From Paracoccaceae bacterium (GTDB taxonomy: Bacteria > Pseudomonadota > Alphaproteobacteria > Rhodobacterales > Rhodobacteraceae): a DNA stretch of 64,000 bases. A model generated the notes under the pieces. That model saw nothing but the letters and a program-made list of their open reading frames with translations. It was not told the origin of the DNA and made no database searches. The stretch spans positions 194,501 through 258,500 of the forward strand of contig QWDA01000003.1 of NCBI GenBank assembly GCA_003605175.1, written 5' to 3'. Position 1 is the first letter of the stretch. Each line of letters begins with the position of its first letter. Below, piece by piece: positions 46,272 to 56,510 of the stretch. The translations under genes were made by a program, and so were the position numbers.

Positions 46272-46898
46272 ATGTGGGGTAGGGTGACCGGAGTCGCAAT
46301 TCTGGCGGCTCTGCTGGCGACGCCGGGTGGCGCCGTCACGTTGAATTTTGGCGCTCAGGGTGCGGTAAAGGAGCGCGTCGTGGAAGGGAAGACCTACAGC
46401 TATGGCGGGATCGACGTCACGTTCGACGCCAATGGCAAGCGGCTCGCCATCTTCGACAGCCTTTTCCATGGGCGCGACTCCGGCCTTGGGGTCTGCACGA
46501 ACTTCAATACCAAATTGGGTCGGTGCATCACCAAGCCGAACGATGAGGACAATATCGGGAAGGGCGATGCCGTCACGCTGACGTTCAGCAAGCTGGTGAC
46601 GCTTTCCGGCATGCAGTTTCGAGGCAGGAGCCACTATCCGGTGGACGCGCCGCTCGGAGAGCTTCTTTCCTCGGAAACGCTGCTGATCGACGGCAAGGCC
46701 TACAGCTTCGGCCAGGCGATGGTGTCGACCTTCAAGCGGGTCAAATCGATCACCTTCAGCTATGGCGGCAAGCGGCCGGAGGAATACTATGTGAACTCGA
46801 TCGAGGCGGCCGCCGTGCCGCTTCCGCCGGCCCTTGCATTGCTGGCCGGCGGGCTCGGGCTGCTCGGCTTCGTGGGCCGGCGCCGCCGGACGGCCTGA
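46272..46898 (+). CDS. VPLPA-CTERM sorting domain protein
   Basis: A 208-residue exported protein. A signal peptide (GRVTGVAILAALLATPGGAV) precedes a beta-rich mature part containing GQAMVSTFKRVKSITF. The C-terminus carries VPLPPALALLAGGLGLLGFVGRRRRTA, split as VPLPPALALLAGG and GLLGFVGRRRR: a motif, a hydrophobic segment and a basic tail. This is a variant of PEP-CTERM proteins, processed by an exosortase. No exosortase is in the window. The gene diverges from sucC. Its own role is unknown. Confidence 0.85.
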   Translation: MWGRVTGVAILAALLATPGGAVTLNFGAQGAVKERVVEGKTYSYGGIDVTFDANGKRLAIFDSLFHGRDSGLGVCTNFNTKLGRCITKPNDEDNIGKGDAVTLTFSKLVTLSGMQFRGRSHYPVDAPLGELLSSETLLIDGKAYSFGQAMVSTFKRVKSITFSYGGKRPEEYYVNSIEAAAVPLPPALALLAGGLGLLGFVGRRRRTA

Positions 46899-46911
46899 TC
46901 GACCGGGCGCT

Positions 46912-46950
46912 GGATGCCGGAGCCCGCAGGTTCCGGCATCCACTTCTTTT
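46912..46950 (+). terminator. Terminator between VPLPA gene and mdh
   Basis: GGATGCCGGA (46912-46921) and TCCGGCATCC (46932-46941) form a 10-bp stem, followed by ACTTCTTTT. It is well placed to end the VPLPA gene and lies at the end of the convergent mdh. Confidence 0.8.
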
Positions 46951-46953
46951 CGG

Positions 46954-48312
<1,359 letters not shown>

Positions 48313-48690
48313 TCATGACGTGGCGCCGAAGATCCAGAGCGTGTCGGTCTGGCCCTCGTCCACGGTGATCTCCGGCGGTTGCGCGACGTAGCCGTCGGGC
48401 GGCAACACCGTGGCGCGTTCGGCCTGGCCGCGGACGTTCCATTCGAAGCAGACCGTGGCCGTGAAGTCGTCCAGCGTCAGCGGAAAGCACTCATTGTCGT
48501 CGGGGCCATGCACCATCTCGTTGTGGAAGGTCACTTGCGCCCGCGCGCCGCGATGCTCGATGTCCGGCTCGTGGATCTCGATCCAGGCTGCGGTGCCGCC
48601 CCAATCGTGTCGGCTCTGGGCCAGGGCTTGCGACGTGAGGCCAATCAAGGGGAGACTCACGTAGAGAATGAAACGGGTCTTGAGGCGCAT
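48313..48690 (-). CDS. Secreted protein of unknown function
   Basis: A 125-residue protein with a signal peptide (MRLKTRFILYVSLPLIGLTSQALAQ, cleavage ALAQ). The mature part has two Cys (NECFPLT and TVCFEWN), a likely disulphide, and is rich in beta-strand-type sequence. The ATG has AAAGG 8 bases upstream. No family is recognised. Confidence 0.65.
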   Translation of the reverse strand: MRLKTRFILYVSLPLIGLTSQALAQSRHDWGGTAAWIEIHEPDIEHRGARAQVTFHNEMVHGPDDNECFPLTLDDFTATVCFEWNVRGQAERATVLPPDGYVAQPPEITVDEGQTDTLWIFGATS

Positions 48691-48859
48691 CGGCTATGCC
48701 TTTCTGATGGTCGGCCCGGCTGCCCGGTCGGCGGCGCGGTGACGTATCGGACCTTTGCTTGCAGCAAGGTCCGTCGCATCGGCTTTGCTCCGCTGATCTC
48801 CGGAACTGCCGATGCGAGGATTGTGGCCGCCGGCGTCAGGCTGATGTTGACGCGATTGC

Positions 48860-49183
48860 CTAGAGGGCTTCCTCGCCCCGGACCGCGACTTCCGAGAGTT
48901 TCTCGTAGGATTGGCCGGATGCCACGAGGCAGGTCATGCCGGTCGGGTTCGTTACCGTGATCGTCCAGGTGCCGGTTTCCAGCGAGGCGAACACCTCCAC
49001 CACCTGGTTGTTGGCGCCGAGGCCGATCGACTGCCGCGATTCGCCGTATCGGTCGGCCAGGCGATCGAGAACGAAGTCGCGCTGGCCGCAGTTCCGCTGT
49101 TCGGTGGACTGGCCGAAGGCATGGGTCGTGGCGAGGATCAACGCGCCGATGCCGAAAGAGAGCGTGAAGAGCTGACGGGTCAT
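48860..49183 (-). CDS. Secreted protein of unknown function
   Basis: A 107-residue protein, MTRQLFTLSFGIGALILATTHAFG, with a signal peptide cleaved near AFGQ. The mature part contains RDFVLDRLADRYGESRQSIG and an edge strand TWTITVTNPTGMTCLVASG, a pattern often seen in small exported Rhodobacterales proteins. Two Cys (RNCGQ, MTCLV) could be disulphide-bonded. It is unrelated to the neighbouring genes by sequence. Confidence 0.7.
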   Translation of the reverse strand: MTRQLFTLSFGIGALILATTHAFGQSTEQRNCGQRDFVLDRLADRYGESRQSIGLGANNQVVEVFASLETGTWTITVTNPTGMTCLVASGQSYEKLSEVAVRGEEAL

Positions 49184-49437
49184 TTTTTGCGTTTCCCTTT
49201 TCCCGGCCCAACGGACTGCCCGACAAGGCCGCCTGAATCCGCGAAACGGGGAACGCCTTGGAGGTTCTTTGTCTGTTCCCGTGATCGCGTGGCCAAGAAC
49301 CTGCGCGAGAACCCTCCAAGATAGGGTTAACGCACCGCGCGATTTTCCCGCCTGTGACGCCGCAGTGCAGAAAAGCGCTTGCGTATGACTGCGCGGATGT
49401 GCTGTTTGGCGCAACAATATTGCGGAGAGAGCTTTCC

Positions 49438-50295
49438 ATGGATATCGCGACGCGACCCTGGCGGTCGGTTCTCTATATTCCTGGCGCGCGCGAACGGGCG
49501 CTCGAGAAGGCGCGGGCGTTGCCTGTCGATGCGATCATCTTCGATCTCGAGGATGCGGTCGCCCCGGGCGAGAAGGTGGCCGCACGGGACACGCTGGCGC
49601 GCGCGCTGGCGGAAGGCGGCTATGGCCGCCGGGCGCGGCTGGTGCGGATCAACGGGCTCGATACCGAATGGGGTCCGGACGACGCGACGGCCGCGGCGGC
49701 GATGGAATGCGATGCGGTGCTGGTGCCGAAGGTGGAGAGCCCGGCGATGCTGGACGCGGTTGCCGCGCGCGCGCCGGGCCGCAGGCTCTGGGCGATGATC
49801 GAGACCCCGGGCGGCGTGCTGGATGCCGCTGCGATCGCGGCACACCCGCTGCTGGAGGGCTTCGTTCTGGGGACCAACGACCTCGCCAAGGATGTGAACG
49901 CGCGGTTCCGGCACGACCGGCTGCCGATGATGGCGGCGCTGCAGATGACGCTTCTGGCGGCGCGGGCCGCGGGCAAGGTCTGTATCGACGGCGTCTATAA
50001 CGCGTTCAAGGACGAGGAGGGGCTGCGCGCGGAATGCGAGCAGGGGCGTGACCTCGGGATGGACGGCAAATCGCTGATCCATCCGGCGCAGGTCGCCGTG
50101 GCGAACGCCGTGTTCGGGCCGAGCGCGGAGGAACTCGACCTCGCACGACGGCAGATCGAGGCCTTTGACGCCGCCATCGCGACGGGGCAGGGTGTGGCCG
50201 TGCTGGATGGCCGGATCGTCGAGAATCTGCATGTCGCGACCGCGCGCGCAGTGCTCGGCAAGGCGCGCGCCATCGCGGAACTGGAGGGAACATGA
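49438..50295 (+). CDS. mcl2: (3S)-malyl-CoA thioesterase / malyl-CoA lyase family, Mcl2 type
   Basis: A 285-residue HpcH/HpaI (CitE-like) enzyme. It starts MDIATRPWRSVLYIPGARER, then IIFDLEDAVAPGEK, VPKVESPAM and LIHPAQVAVANAVFGP. These fit the CitE-like Mcl2 of the ethylmalonyl-CoA pathway, which hydrolyses (3S)-malyl-CoA, and differ from the longer Mcl1 lyase. GCGGAGAGAGC precedes the ATG at 49438. It forms an operon with nnrU, a DUF1737 gene and mch. The assignment as thioesterase versus lyase rests on family resemblance and context, not on a unique residue. Confidence 0.85.
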   Translation: MDIATRPWRSVLYIPGARERALEKARALPVDAIIFDLEDAVAPGEKVAARDTLARALAEGGYGRRARLVRINGLDTEWGPDDATAAAAMECDAVLVPKVESPAMLDAVAARAPGRRLWAMIETPGGVLDAAAIAAHPLLEGFVLGTNDLAKDVNARFRHDRLPMMAALQMTLLAARAAGKVCIDGVYNAFKDEEGLRAECEQGRDLGMDGKSLIHPAQVAVANAVFGPSAEELDLARRQIEAFDAAIATGQGVAVLDGRIVENLHVATARAVLGKARAIAELEGT

Positions 50296-50828
50296 GCCTT
50301 TTGATCGCCGGAATCGCGCTGTGGTGGGCCGGCCATCTCTACAAGCGCCTGTTGCCCGACCTGCATGCGCGCCTCGGCAAGGGCGCGTCGGCCGTGATCA
50401 TCCTGGCGGGGCTGGCGCTGATCGTGATCGGGTTTCGCGGGATGGATCATGTGCCGGTCTACACGCCTCCCTCCTGGGGAGTGCATCTCAACAACCTCCT
50501 GATGCTGATCGCGGTGATCCTGGTGGGGGCAGGCAACTCGAAGAGTTCGCTCCGCCGGGTCTTGCGACATCCGATGCTGACCGGCGTGGTGGTCTGGGCC
50601 GTGGCGCATCTGGTGGCGAATGGCGACCTGGCGGGCGTGATCCTGTTCGGGTCCATGGCGGTCTGGGCGCTGGTCGAGATGGCGGTCATCAATGCGCGCG
50701 AACCGGGTTACGAGCCATGGCAGGGCGGATCGATCTTCGGTTCGGTGAAGCTCCTGGCGATCTCGGCGGTGGTCTATTTGGCGATCGGCGGGATCCATTA
50801 CTGGCTTGGCCGCTGGCCGTTCGGGTGA
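50292..50828 (+). CDS. NnrU-family membrane protein
   Basis: A 178-residue protein with five hydrophobic segments. The NnrU-type motifs are LWWAGHLYKRLLPD and GMDHVPVYTPPSWGVHLNNL. NnrU proteins were named in denitrification, but no denitrification gene is present. Its ATG overlaps the mcl2 stop. Its role in the operon is unknown. Confidence 0.85.
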   Translation: MSLLIAGIALWWAGHLYKRLLPDLHARLGKGASAVIILAGLALIVIGFRGMDHVPVYTPPSWGVHLNNLLMLIAVILVGAGNSKSSLRRVLRHPMLTGVVVWAVAHLVANGDLAGVILFGSMAVWALVEMAVINAREPGYEPWQGGSIFGSVKLLAISAVVYLAIGGIHYWLGRWPFG

Positions 50829-50832
50829 CGCG

Positions 50833-51036
50833 ATGAAAGCCTACAGATTGCTGACCGATGATGACACCTCCGCCTTCTGCCACAAGGTGACGGAGGCGCT
50901 CTCGAAAGGCTGGGAGCTCCATGGCGGGCCGTCCTATGCCTATGACGCCGCGAATGGCGTGATGCGCTGCGCGCAGGCGGTGGTGAAGGAAGTGCCGGGC
51001 ACGTACCGGCCGGATGTGAAACTCGGGAGCCTCTAG
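50833..51036 (+). CDS. DUF1737 domain protein
   Basis: A 67-residue protein beginning MKAYRLLTDDDTSAFCHKVTEALSKGWELHG, abbreviated here as YRLLTGxDD-like YRLLTDDDTSAFCHKV and GWELHGGPS. These are characteristic of DUF1737. It starts 4 bases after nnrU and stops 4 bases before mch. Function is unknown. Confidence 0.75.
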   Translation: MKAYRLLTDDDTSAFCHKVTEALSKGWELHGGPSYAYDAANGVMRCAQAVVKEVPGTYRPDVKLGSL

Positions 51037-51040
51037 CGCG

Positions 51041-52069
51041 ATGACCAAGACCAATGCGGGCCGGTTCTTCGAGGATTACCGGCTGGGCGAGGTGATCCGC
51101 CATGGCGTGCCGCGCACGCTGTCGGGGGGCGAGCGGGCGCTCTATCATGCGCTCTATCCGGCGCGGGGCGCGCTCTGTTCGTCGGACGCCTTTGCGCGGA
51201 GTTGCGGGCTGCCGGCCTCGCCGTTCGACGACCTGATCGTGTTTCACACGGTGTTCGGCAAGACGGTGCCGGATGTCTCGCTGAACGCGGTCGCCAATCT
51301 GGGATATGCCGAGGGGCGCTGGCTGCGGCCGGTTTTTCCCGGGGAGACGCTCAGCGCCGAGTCCGAGGTAATCGGGCTCAGGCAGCTTTCGAACGGCAAG
51401 GCCGGTGTGGTCTGGGTCCGGACCACCGGGCGCGATGCGCAGGGCGGGGCGGTTCTGGAATATGTGCGCTGGGTGATGGTGCGGAAGCGCGCGCCGGGCA
51501 GCGACGGTCCGGAAGCGATGGTGCCGGAGCTGGCCAATGCGGTGCCGGCCGAGCGGCTGGTGGTGCCCGAGGGGCTGGATTTCACGGGCTACGATTTCAC
51601 GCTGGCGGGCGAGCCGCATCGTTGGGGCGACTACGAGATCGGCGAGACCATCGACCATGTGGATGGGGTGACGGTCGAGGAGGCCGAGCACATGCTGGCC
51701 ACGCGGCTCTGGCAGAACACGGCGAAGCTGCATTTCGACGCGACCGTGCGGGAGGATGGCAGGCGGCTGATCTATGGCGGGCACGTGATCTCGCTGGCGC
51801 GGGCGCTCTCGTTCAACGGGCTCGCCAATGCGCAGATGATCGTGGCGCTGAACGCGGGCGCGCATGCGAATCCCTGTTTCGCGGGCGATACCGTGCGGGC
51901 CTGGTCCGAGGTACTGGACAAGGCGGAGACCGGCGCGCCCGGCGTGGGGGCGCTCCGGCTTCGGCTGGTGGCGACCAAGGGGGCGGCCTTCGAGCTGAAG
52001 GGTGCGGACGGAAAGTACCTGCCCGAGGTGCTGCTCGACCTCGACTATTGGGCGCTGGTGCCGGTCTGA
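51041..52069 (+). CDS. mch: Mesaconyl-CoA hydratase (beta-methylmalyl-CoA dehydratase)
   Basis: A 342-residue double-hotdog (MaoC-like) enzyme that interconverts mesaconyl-CoA and beta-methylmalyl-CoA in the ethylmalonyl-CoA pathway. Typical parts are GRFFEDYRLGEVIRHGVPR, SEVIGLRQLSNGKAGVVWV and WGDYEIGETIDHVDG. Size and order fit the R. sphaeroides enzyme as I recall it. It is the last gene of the mcl2 operon. Confidence 0.93.
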   Translation: MTKTNAGRFFEDYRLGEVIRHGVPRTLSGGERALYHALYPARGALCSSDAFARSCGLPASPFDDLIVFHTVFGKTVPDVSLNAVANLGYAEGRWLRPVFPGETLSAESEVIGLRQLSNGKAGVVWVRTTGRDAQGGAVLEYVRWVMVRKRAPGSDGPEAMVPELANAVPAERLVVPEGLDFTGYDFTLAGEPHRWGDYEIGETIDHVDGVTVEEAEHMLATRLWQNTAKLHFDATVREDGRRLIYGGHVISLARALSFNGLANAQMIVALNAGAHANPCFAGDTVRAWSEVLDKAETGAPGVGALRLRLVATKGAAFELKGADGKYLPEVLLDLDYWALVPV

Positions 52070-52189
52070 GCGGGATCCCCGCCGCCTGTGATCCTGCGCA
52101 CATGCGCTGCGCCCCGTTACCGAGTTGCCCCGGGGACGGGGAAGGTAGACCCATTCGTGTGACAATCTCACCCGTCACGGAGTACCGCA

Positions 52190-52588
52190 ATGACCACCGA
52201 TACCACGAATGCCCCCACGAGCTTCGCACTGCCCACGGCCAGCTGGGCCCACTGGCTGATCCGCCTGCCGGTCGCGGCCACGTTTCTCTACCACGGCCTG
52301 CCGAAATTCGCCGATCTTGCCGGCGGCGCCGGATACATGGGGCTGCCGCTCGCGGTCTGGACCCTTGTCGCGCTGGGCGAGGCCTTTGCCGGTCTCGGCC
52401 TTCTTGCCGGCGGCGCGCTGCGCGGTAACCCGGGCGACCTCCTGACCCGCGCGGCCGGCGCGAGCATCGCGATCATCATGACCGGCGCGGTGGTCCTCGT
52501 GCATCTGGGCCCTTGGTCGGGCATGGAATTCCAGGTCCTGCTGCTCGCTTCCGGCCTGTTCTTCGCGCTGCGCGGCAATCGGGCCTGA
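52190..52588 (+). CDS. DoxX-family membrane protein
   Basis: A 132-residue protein of the DoxX family with four hydrophobic segments. Motifs are LPVAATFLYHGLPKFADL and LGEAFAGLGLLAGG. Members are thought to act in redox or sulphur metabolism. It is followed by a strong terminator and then the sdh operon, so it is separate from both neighbours. Confidence 0.85.
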   Translation: MTTDTTNAPTSFALPTASWAHWLIRLPVAATFLYHGLPKFADLAGGAGYMGLPLAVWTLVALGEAFAGLGLLAGGALRGNPGDLLTRAAGASIAIIMTGAVVLVHLGPWSGMEFQVLLLASGLFFALRGNRA

Positions 52589-52603
52589 TCCGGCTCTGCC
52601 GAT

Positions 52604-52630
52604 GCGCCGGGCGAATCTCCCGCCCGGCGC
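52604..52630 (+). terminator. Terminator after doxX
   Basis: GCGCCGGGCG (52604-52613) and CGCCCGGCGC (52621-52630) form a perfect 10-bp stem, then GATATTTG. It lies directly before the sdh operator. Confidence 0.75.
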
Positions 52631-52636
52631 GATATT

Positions 52637-52667
52637 TGTGATCACACTTAGAAGTCGTGTGATCACA
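52637..52667. promoter_or_regulatory. Paired TGTGATCACA palindromes upstream of sdhC
   Basis: TGTGATCACA at 52637-52646 and 52658-52667, both perfect, centres 21 bp apart, flanked by TTT and AAA. The inner edge is 129 bases before the sdhC start. It matches the pair upstream of sucC in sequence, spacing and distance. Confidence 0.85.
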
Positions 52668-52795
52668 AACCCTGCATTTTCTGCGCCTTGCGTCAAAAGA
52701 TCGTAAGGCAAACGGTTCGTAACCCGTGACACCGGCCTTCAAAACTGGCAAGGACGATCCCGATACCTCCCTTGTGGAGCCGGGAAGGAGAGGCC

Positions 52796-53179
52796 ATGGC
52801 CGACGTGAACCGGGGCAACCGCCCGCTGTCCCCTCATCTGACCGTATACCGGCCGCAGCTGACATCGGTGACGTCGATCCTGACGCGCATCACCGGCAAT
52901 GCGCTGATCGTCGCGGCGCTGCTGATCGTCTGGTGGCTGCTCGCCGCCTCGACCTCTCCGGAGTATTTCGCGGTGGCCGATGGCGTGATCACGTCCTGGT
53001 TCGGCGATCTCGTGATGACGCTCTCGGTCCTTGGGCTCTGGTACCACACCCTGGCGGGCCTCCGGCACCTGATCTTCGACGCGGGATTCGGGCTCGACAT
53101 TCCGACCGCGGAGAAGCTCGGCATCGCATGCCTGGGCGGTTCCGTCGTTCTAACGATCCTGACGCTGATCCTGGTCTGA
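52796..53179 (+). CDS. sdhC: Succinate dehydrogenase cytochrome b556 subunit
   Basis: A 127-residue membrane anchor with three helices. The opening RPLSPHLTVYRPQLTSVTSI and the heme-ligand region LWYHTLAGLRHLIFD are typical SdhC. GGAAGGAG precedes ATG 52796. It heads the sdh operon. Confidence 0.95.
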   Translation: MADVNRGNRPLSPHLTVYRPQLTSVTSILTRITGNALIVAALLIVWWLLAASTSPEYFAVADGVITSWFGDLVMTLSVLGLWYHTLAGLRHLIFDAGFGLDIPTAEKLGIACLGGSVVLTILTLILV

Positions 53180-53191
53180 GGGGAGAAGACA

Positions 53192-53563
53192 ATGGCCTAT
53201 CTGACCGCAAGAAAGCGTGCCGCCGGGCTCGGTTCGGCGAAGGACGGGACGCATCACTTCTGGGAGATGAAGGTGTCGTCGGCCGGGCTCCTGCTCTTGG
53301 TGCCGCTCTTCGTCTTCACGGTGGGGCCGATGCTCGGCCAGCCCCATGACGCGGTGATCGCGCATTTCGCGCGGCCGTTCCCGGCGATCGTGACCGGGCT
53401 GACCCTCGCGGTCGGGCTCATGCATTTCAAGAACGGCGCGCAGGTGATGATCGAGGACTATGCCGGCGGGATCGCGCGGAAGGCGCTGATCATCGGCGTG
53501 ACCTGCCTGTGCTATGCGATGGCGGCGACAGGTCTGTTCGCGATCGCTCGTATCGCGCTCTAG
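53192..53563 (+). CDS. sdhD: Succinate dehydrogenase membrane anchor subunit
   Basis: A 123-residue anchor subunit with three helices. The region [20 protein letters not shown] and the conserved [16 protein letters not shown] are typical of alphaproteobacterial SdhD. GGGGAGAAG precedes the ATG. Confidence 0.93.
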   Translation: MAYLTARKRAAGLGSAKDGTHHFWEMKVSSAGLLLLVPLFVFTVGPMLGQPHDAVIAHFARPFPAIVTGLTLAVGLMHFKNGAQVMIEDYAGGIARKALIIGVTCLCYAMAATGLFAIARIAL

Positions 53564-53574
53564 AGGGACTGAGG

Positions 53575-55377
53575 ATGGCTGCCTACGAATACGAGACGCA
53601 TACCTACGACGTGGTCGTCGTCGGCGCCGGCGGCGCGGGCCTGCGGGCGACGCTGGGAATGGCCGAGCAGGGGCTCCGGACGGCCTGCGTCACCAAGGTG
53701 TTCCCGACCCGCTCGCATACCGTGGCGGCGCAGGGCGGGATCGCGGCCTCGCTGTCGAACATGGGGCCGGACCACTGGCAGTGGCACATGTACGACACCG
53801 TGAAAGGGTCGGACTGGCTGGGCGACACCGATGCGATGGAGTACCTCGCGCGGGAGGCGCCGAAAGCGGTTTACGAGCTCGAGCATTACGGGGTGCCGTT
53901 CTCGCGGACGGAAGAGGGCAAGATCTACCAGCGCCCCTTCGGCGGGCACACCACCGAGTTCGGCGAGGGCCCGCCGGTGCAGCGCACCTGCGCGGCGGCG
54001 GACCGGACCGGCCACGCGATCCTGCACACGCTCTACGGTCAGTCGCTGAAGCAGAAGGCGGAGTTCTTCGTCGAATATTTCGCCATCGACCTGATCATGT
54101 CCGAGGACGGGGTGTGTCAGGGCGTTGTCGCCTGGAAGCTCGATGACGGCACGATCCATGTGTTCAACGCGAAGATGACGGTTCTGGCCACGGGCGGCTA
54201 TGGCCGTGCCTATTTCTCGGCGACCTCGGCGCATACCTGCACCGGCGATGGCGGCGGCATGGTGGCGCGGGCCGGGCTGCCCCTGCAGGACATGGAGTTC
54301 GTGCAGTTCCACCCGACCGGGATCTATGGCGCGGGCTGCCTGATCACCGAGGGTGCGCGCGGCGAGGGCGGCTACCTCACCAATTCCGAGGGCGAGCGAT
54401 TCATGGAGCGCTATGCGCCCACCTACAAGGACCTCGCCTCGCGGGACGTCGTTTCGCGCTGCATGACGATGGAAATCCGCGAAGGGCGCGGTGTCGGGGC
54501 CGAGAAGGACCATATCCACCTGCACCTCAACCACCTGCCGCCCGAGACGCTGCACGAACGTCTTCCGGGGATCTCGGAAAGCGCCAGGATCTTCGCCGGT
54601 GTCGACGTGACCAAGGAGCCGATCCCGGTTCTGCCGACAGTGCACTACAACATGGGCGGCATTCCGACGAACTACTGGGGCGAGGTGCTGAACCCGACCA
54701 AGAAGGATCCCGACCGGGTGTCTCCGGGCCTGATGGCGGTGGGGGAGGCGGGCTGCGCAAGCGTTCACGGCGCGAACCGGCTGGGGTCGAACTCGCTGAT
54801 CGACCTCGTGGTGTTCGGCCGCGCGGCGGCGATCCGGGCCGGACAGGTCGTGGATGCGGCGGCGCCGGTCCCGGCCGCGAACAAGGCTTCCATCGACAAG
54901 GCGCTGGAGCGGTTCGACGGGCTGCGCCACGCGAAAGGCTCGGTGCCGACTGCCGATCTGCGGCTCGAGATGCAGAAGACCATGCAGGCTGACGCGGCGG
55001 TGTTCCGGACAGACAAGACCCTCGCCGAAGGGGTGGAGAAGATGTACGCCGTCGCGGCGAAGCTCGACGACCTCTCCGTCACCGACCGGAGCCTCGTCTG
55101 GAACAGCGATCTGATGGAGACGCTGGAACTCACCAACCTGATGCCGAACGCCCTGGCGACCATCGTCGCCGCCGAGGCGCGGAAGGAGAGCCGCGGGGCG
55201 CATGCGCATGAGGATTACCCGTCGCGCGACGACGACGAGTGGCGCAAGCATTCGCTGGCCCTGGTGGGCGAGAAGGTGAAACTGGATTACCGGCCGGTGC
55301 ATCTCGACCCGCTGACGGGGCACAACGAGGGCGGGATCGACCTGAAGAAGATCGCACCGAAGGCGCGGGTCTATTGA
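53575..55377 (+). CDS. sdhA: Succinate dehydrogenase flavoprotein subunit
   Basis: A 600-residue flavoprotein that oxidises succinate to fumarate. FAD binding is seen in [12 protein letters not shown] and the covalent-FAD His in [10 protein letters not shown]. The active site includes [22 protein letters not shown] and [12 protein letters not shown]. The start ATG 53575 has TGAGG nearby. It is followed with one overlap by a small lipoprotein gene. Confidence 0.97.
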   Translation: MAAYEYETHTYDVVVVGAGGAGLRATLGMAEQGLRTACVTKVFPTRSHTVAAQGGIAASLSNMGPDHWQWHMYDTVKGSDWLGDTDAMEYLAREAPKAVYELEHYGVPFSRTEEGKIYQRPFGGHTTEFGEGPPVQRTCAAADRTGHAILHTLYGQSLKQKAEFFVEYFAIDLIMSEDGVCQGVVAWKLDDGTIHVFNAKMTVLATGGYGRAYFSATSAHTCTGDGGGMVARAGLPLQDMEFVQFHPTGIYGAGCLITEGARGEGGYLTNSEGERFMERYAPTYKDLASRDVVSRCMTMEIREGRGVGAEKDHIHLHLNHLPPETLHERLPGISESARIFAGVDVTKEPIPVLPTVHYNMGGIPTNYWGEVLNPTKKDPDRVSPGLMAVGEAGCASVHGANRLGSNSLIDLVVFGRAAAIRAGQVVDAAAPVPAANKASIDKALERFDGLRHAKGSVPTADLRLEMQKTMQADAAVFRTDKTLAEGVEKMYAVAAKLDDLSVTDRSLVWNSDLMETLELTNLMPNALATIVAAEARKESRGAHAHEDYPSRDDDEWRKHSLALVGEKVKLDYRPVHLDPLTGHNEGGIDLKKIAPKARVY

Positions 55378-55709
55378 GGGGCCTCGGTCTCATGGCGCTG
55401 GTTGTGCTCGCCGCCTGCGACACGCCGGTGGGCACCGCGGTGGCGCGGGAATCGGCGCGGGCGGTGGTGAACGACGTGGTCGAGACCCGTTTTCCCGGCG
55501 TGCCGATCACGCCGGTGACCGATTGCATCATCGACAACGCGTCGGGCTCGGAAATCGTTTCGATCGCGGCCGACGCGGTGGCGCGGACGCCGTCGCCGGA
55601 AACCGTGCAGCTCGTGATCGACATCGCGCGGCGGCCGGACACCATTCAATGCTTCGTCGAGGATGCCGGGCCGCTGGTGCTGCCCCGGATCCTGGCAGGT
55701 GCAGTCTAG
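55374..55709 (+). CDS. Small lipoprotein between sdhA and sdhB
   Basis: A 111-residue protein. The proposed start is TTG 55374, overlapping the sdhA stop (TTGA). It gives [20 protein letters not shown] with the lipobox LAAC; ATG 55392 is the alternative. The mature part has Cys pairs (TDCIID and IQCFVED) and a helical region ([15 protein letters not shown]). It is coupled to sdhA and lies 10 bases before sdhB, so it is part of the operon. Not recognised. Confidence 0.75.
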   Translation: MRGLGLMALVVLAACDTPVGTAVARESARAVVNDVVETRFPGVPITPVTDCIIDNASGSEIVSIAADAVARTPSPETVQLVIDIARRPDTIQCFVEDAGPLVLPRILAGAV

Positions 55710-55719
55710 AGGTAGCGAC

Positions 55720-56499
55720 ATGGTCGAATTCGTCCTTCCGAAGAACTCCCGGATCGTCACCGGCAAGACCTGGCCGAAGCCCGAGGGCGCCCGGAACCTG
55801 CGCACGTTCAAGATCTATCGCTGGAACCCCGATGACGGGGAGAACCCGCGGGTCGACACCTATTTCGTCGACATGGACACCTGCGGGCCGATGGTTCTCG
55901 ACGCGCTGATCAAGATCAAGAACGAGATCGACCCGACGCTGACCTTCCGCCGCTCCTGCCGCGAGGGGATCTGCGGCTCCTGCGCGATGAATATCGACGG
56001 CATCAACACTCTGGCCTGCATCTATGGCATGGACGAGATCAAGGGCGACGTGAAGATCTACCCGCTGCCGCATATGGAGGTGGTGAAGGACCTGATCCCG
56101 GACCTTACGCATTTCTACGCCCAGCATGCCTCGGTGATGCCCTGGCTCGAGACCGCGACCTCGCGGCCCGAGCATGAGTGGCGGCAGTCGATCGAGGACC
56201 GCAGGAAGCTCGACGGGCTGTATGAATGCGTGATGTGCGCCTCCTGTTCCACCTCCTGCCCGAGCTACTGGTGGAACGGCGACCGCTATCTAGGCCCCGC
56301 CGCACTGCTGCATGCCTATCGCTGGATCATCGACAGCCGCGACGAGGCGACCGGCGAGCGGCTCGATGACCTGGAAGATCCGTTCAAGCTCTACCGCTGC
56401 CACACGATCATGAACTGCGCGAAAACCTGCCCCAAGGGGTTGAACCCGGCCAAGGCCATCGCGGAGATCAAGAAGATGATGGTCGAGCGGATGGTGTGA
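55720..56499 (+). CDS. sdhB: Succinate dehydrogenase iron-sulfur subunit
   Basis: A 259-residue protein with three iron-sulphur clusters. The [2Fe-2S] ligands are in [13 protein letters not shown], the [4Fe-4S] in [16 protein letters not shown] and the [3Fe-4S] in [29 protein letters not shown] precedes ATG 55720. It ends 12 bases before the convergent Fic gene. Confidence 0.97.
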   Translation: MVEFVLPKNSRIVTGKTWPKPEGARNLRTFKIYRWNPDDGENPRVDTYFVDMDTCGPMVLDALIKIKNEIDPTLTFRRSCREGICGSCAMNIDGINTLACIYGMDEIKGDVKIYPLPHMEVVKDLIPDLTHFYAQHASVMPWLETATSRPEHEWRQSIEDRRKLDGLYECVMCASCSTSCPSYWWNGDRYLGPAALLHAYRWIIDSRDEATGERLDDLEDPFKLYRCHTIMNCAKTCPKGLNPAKAIAEIKKMMVERMV

Positions 56500-56510
56500 G
56501 CCTGCCGGGT

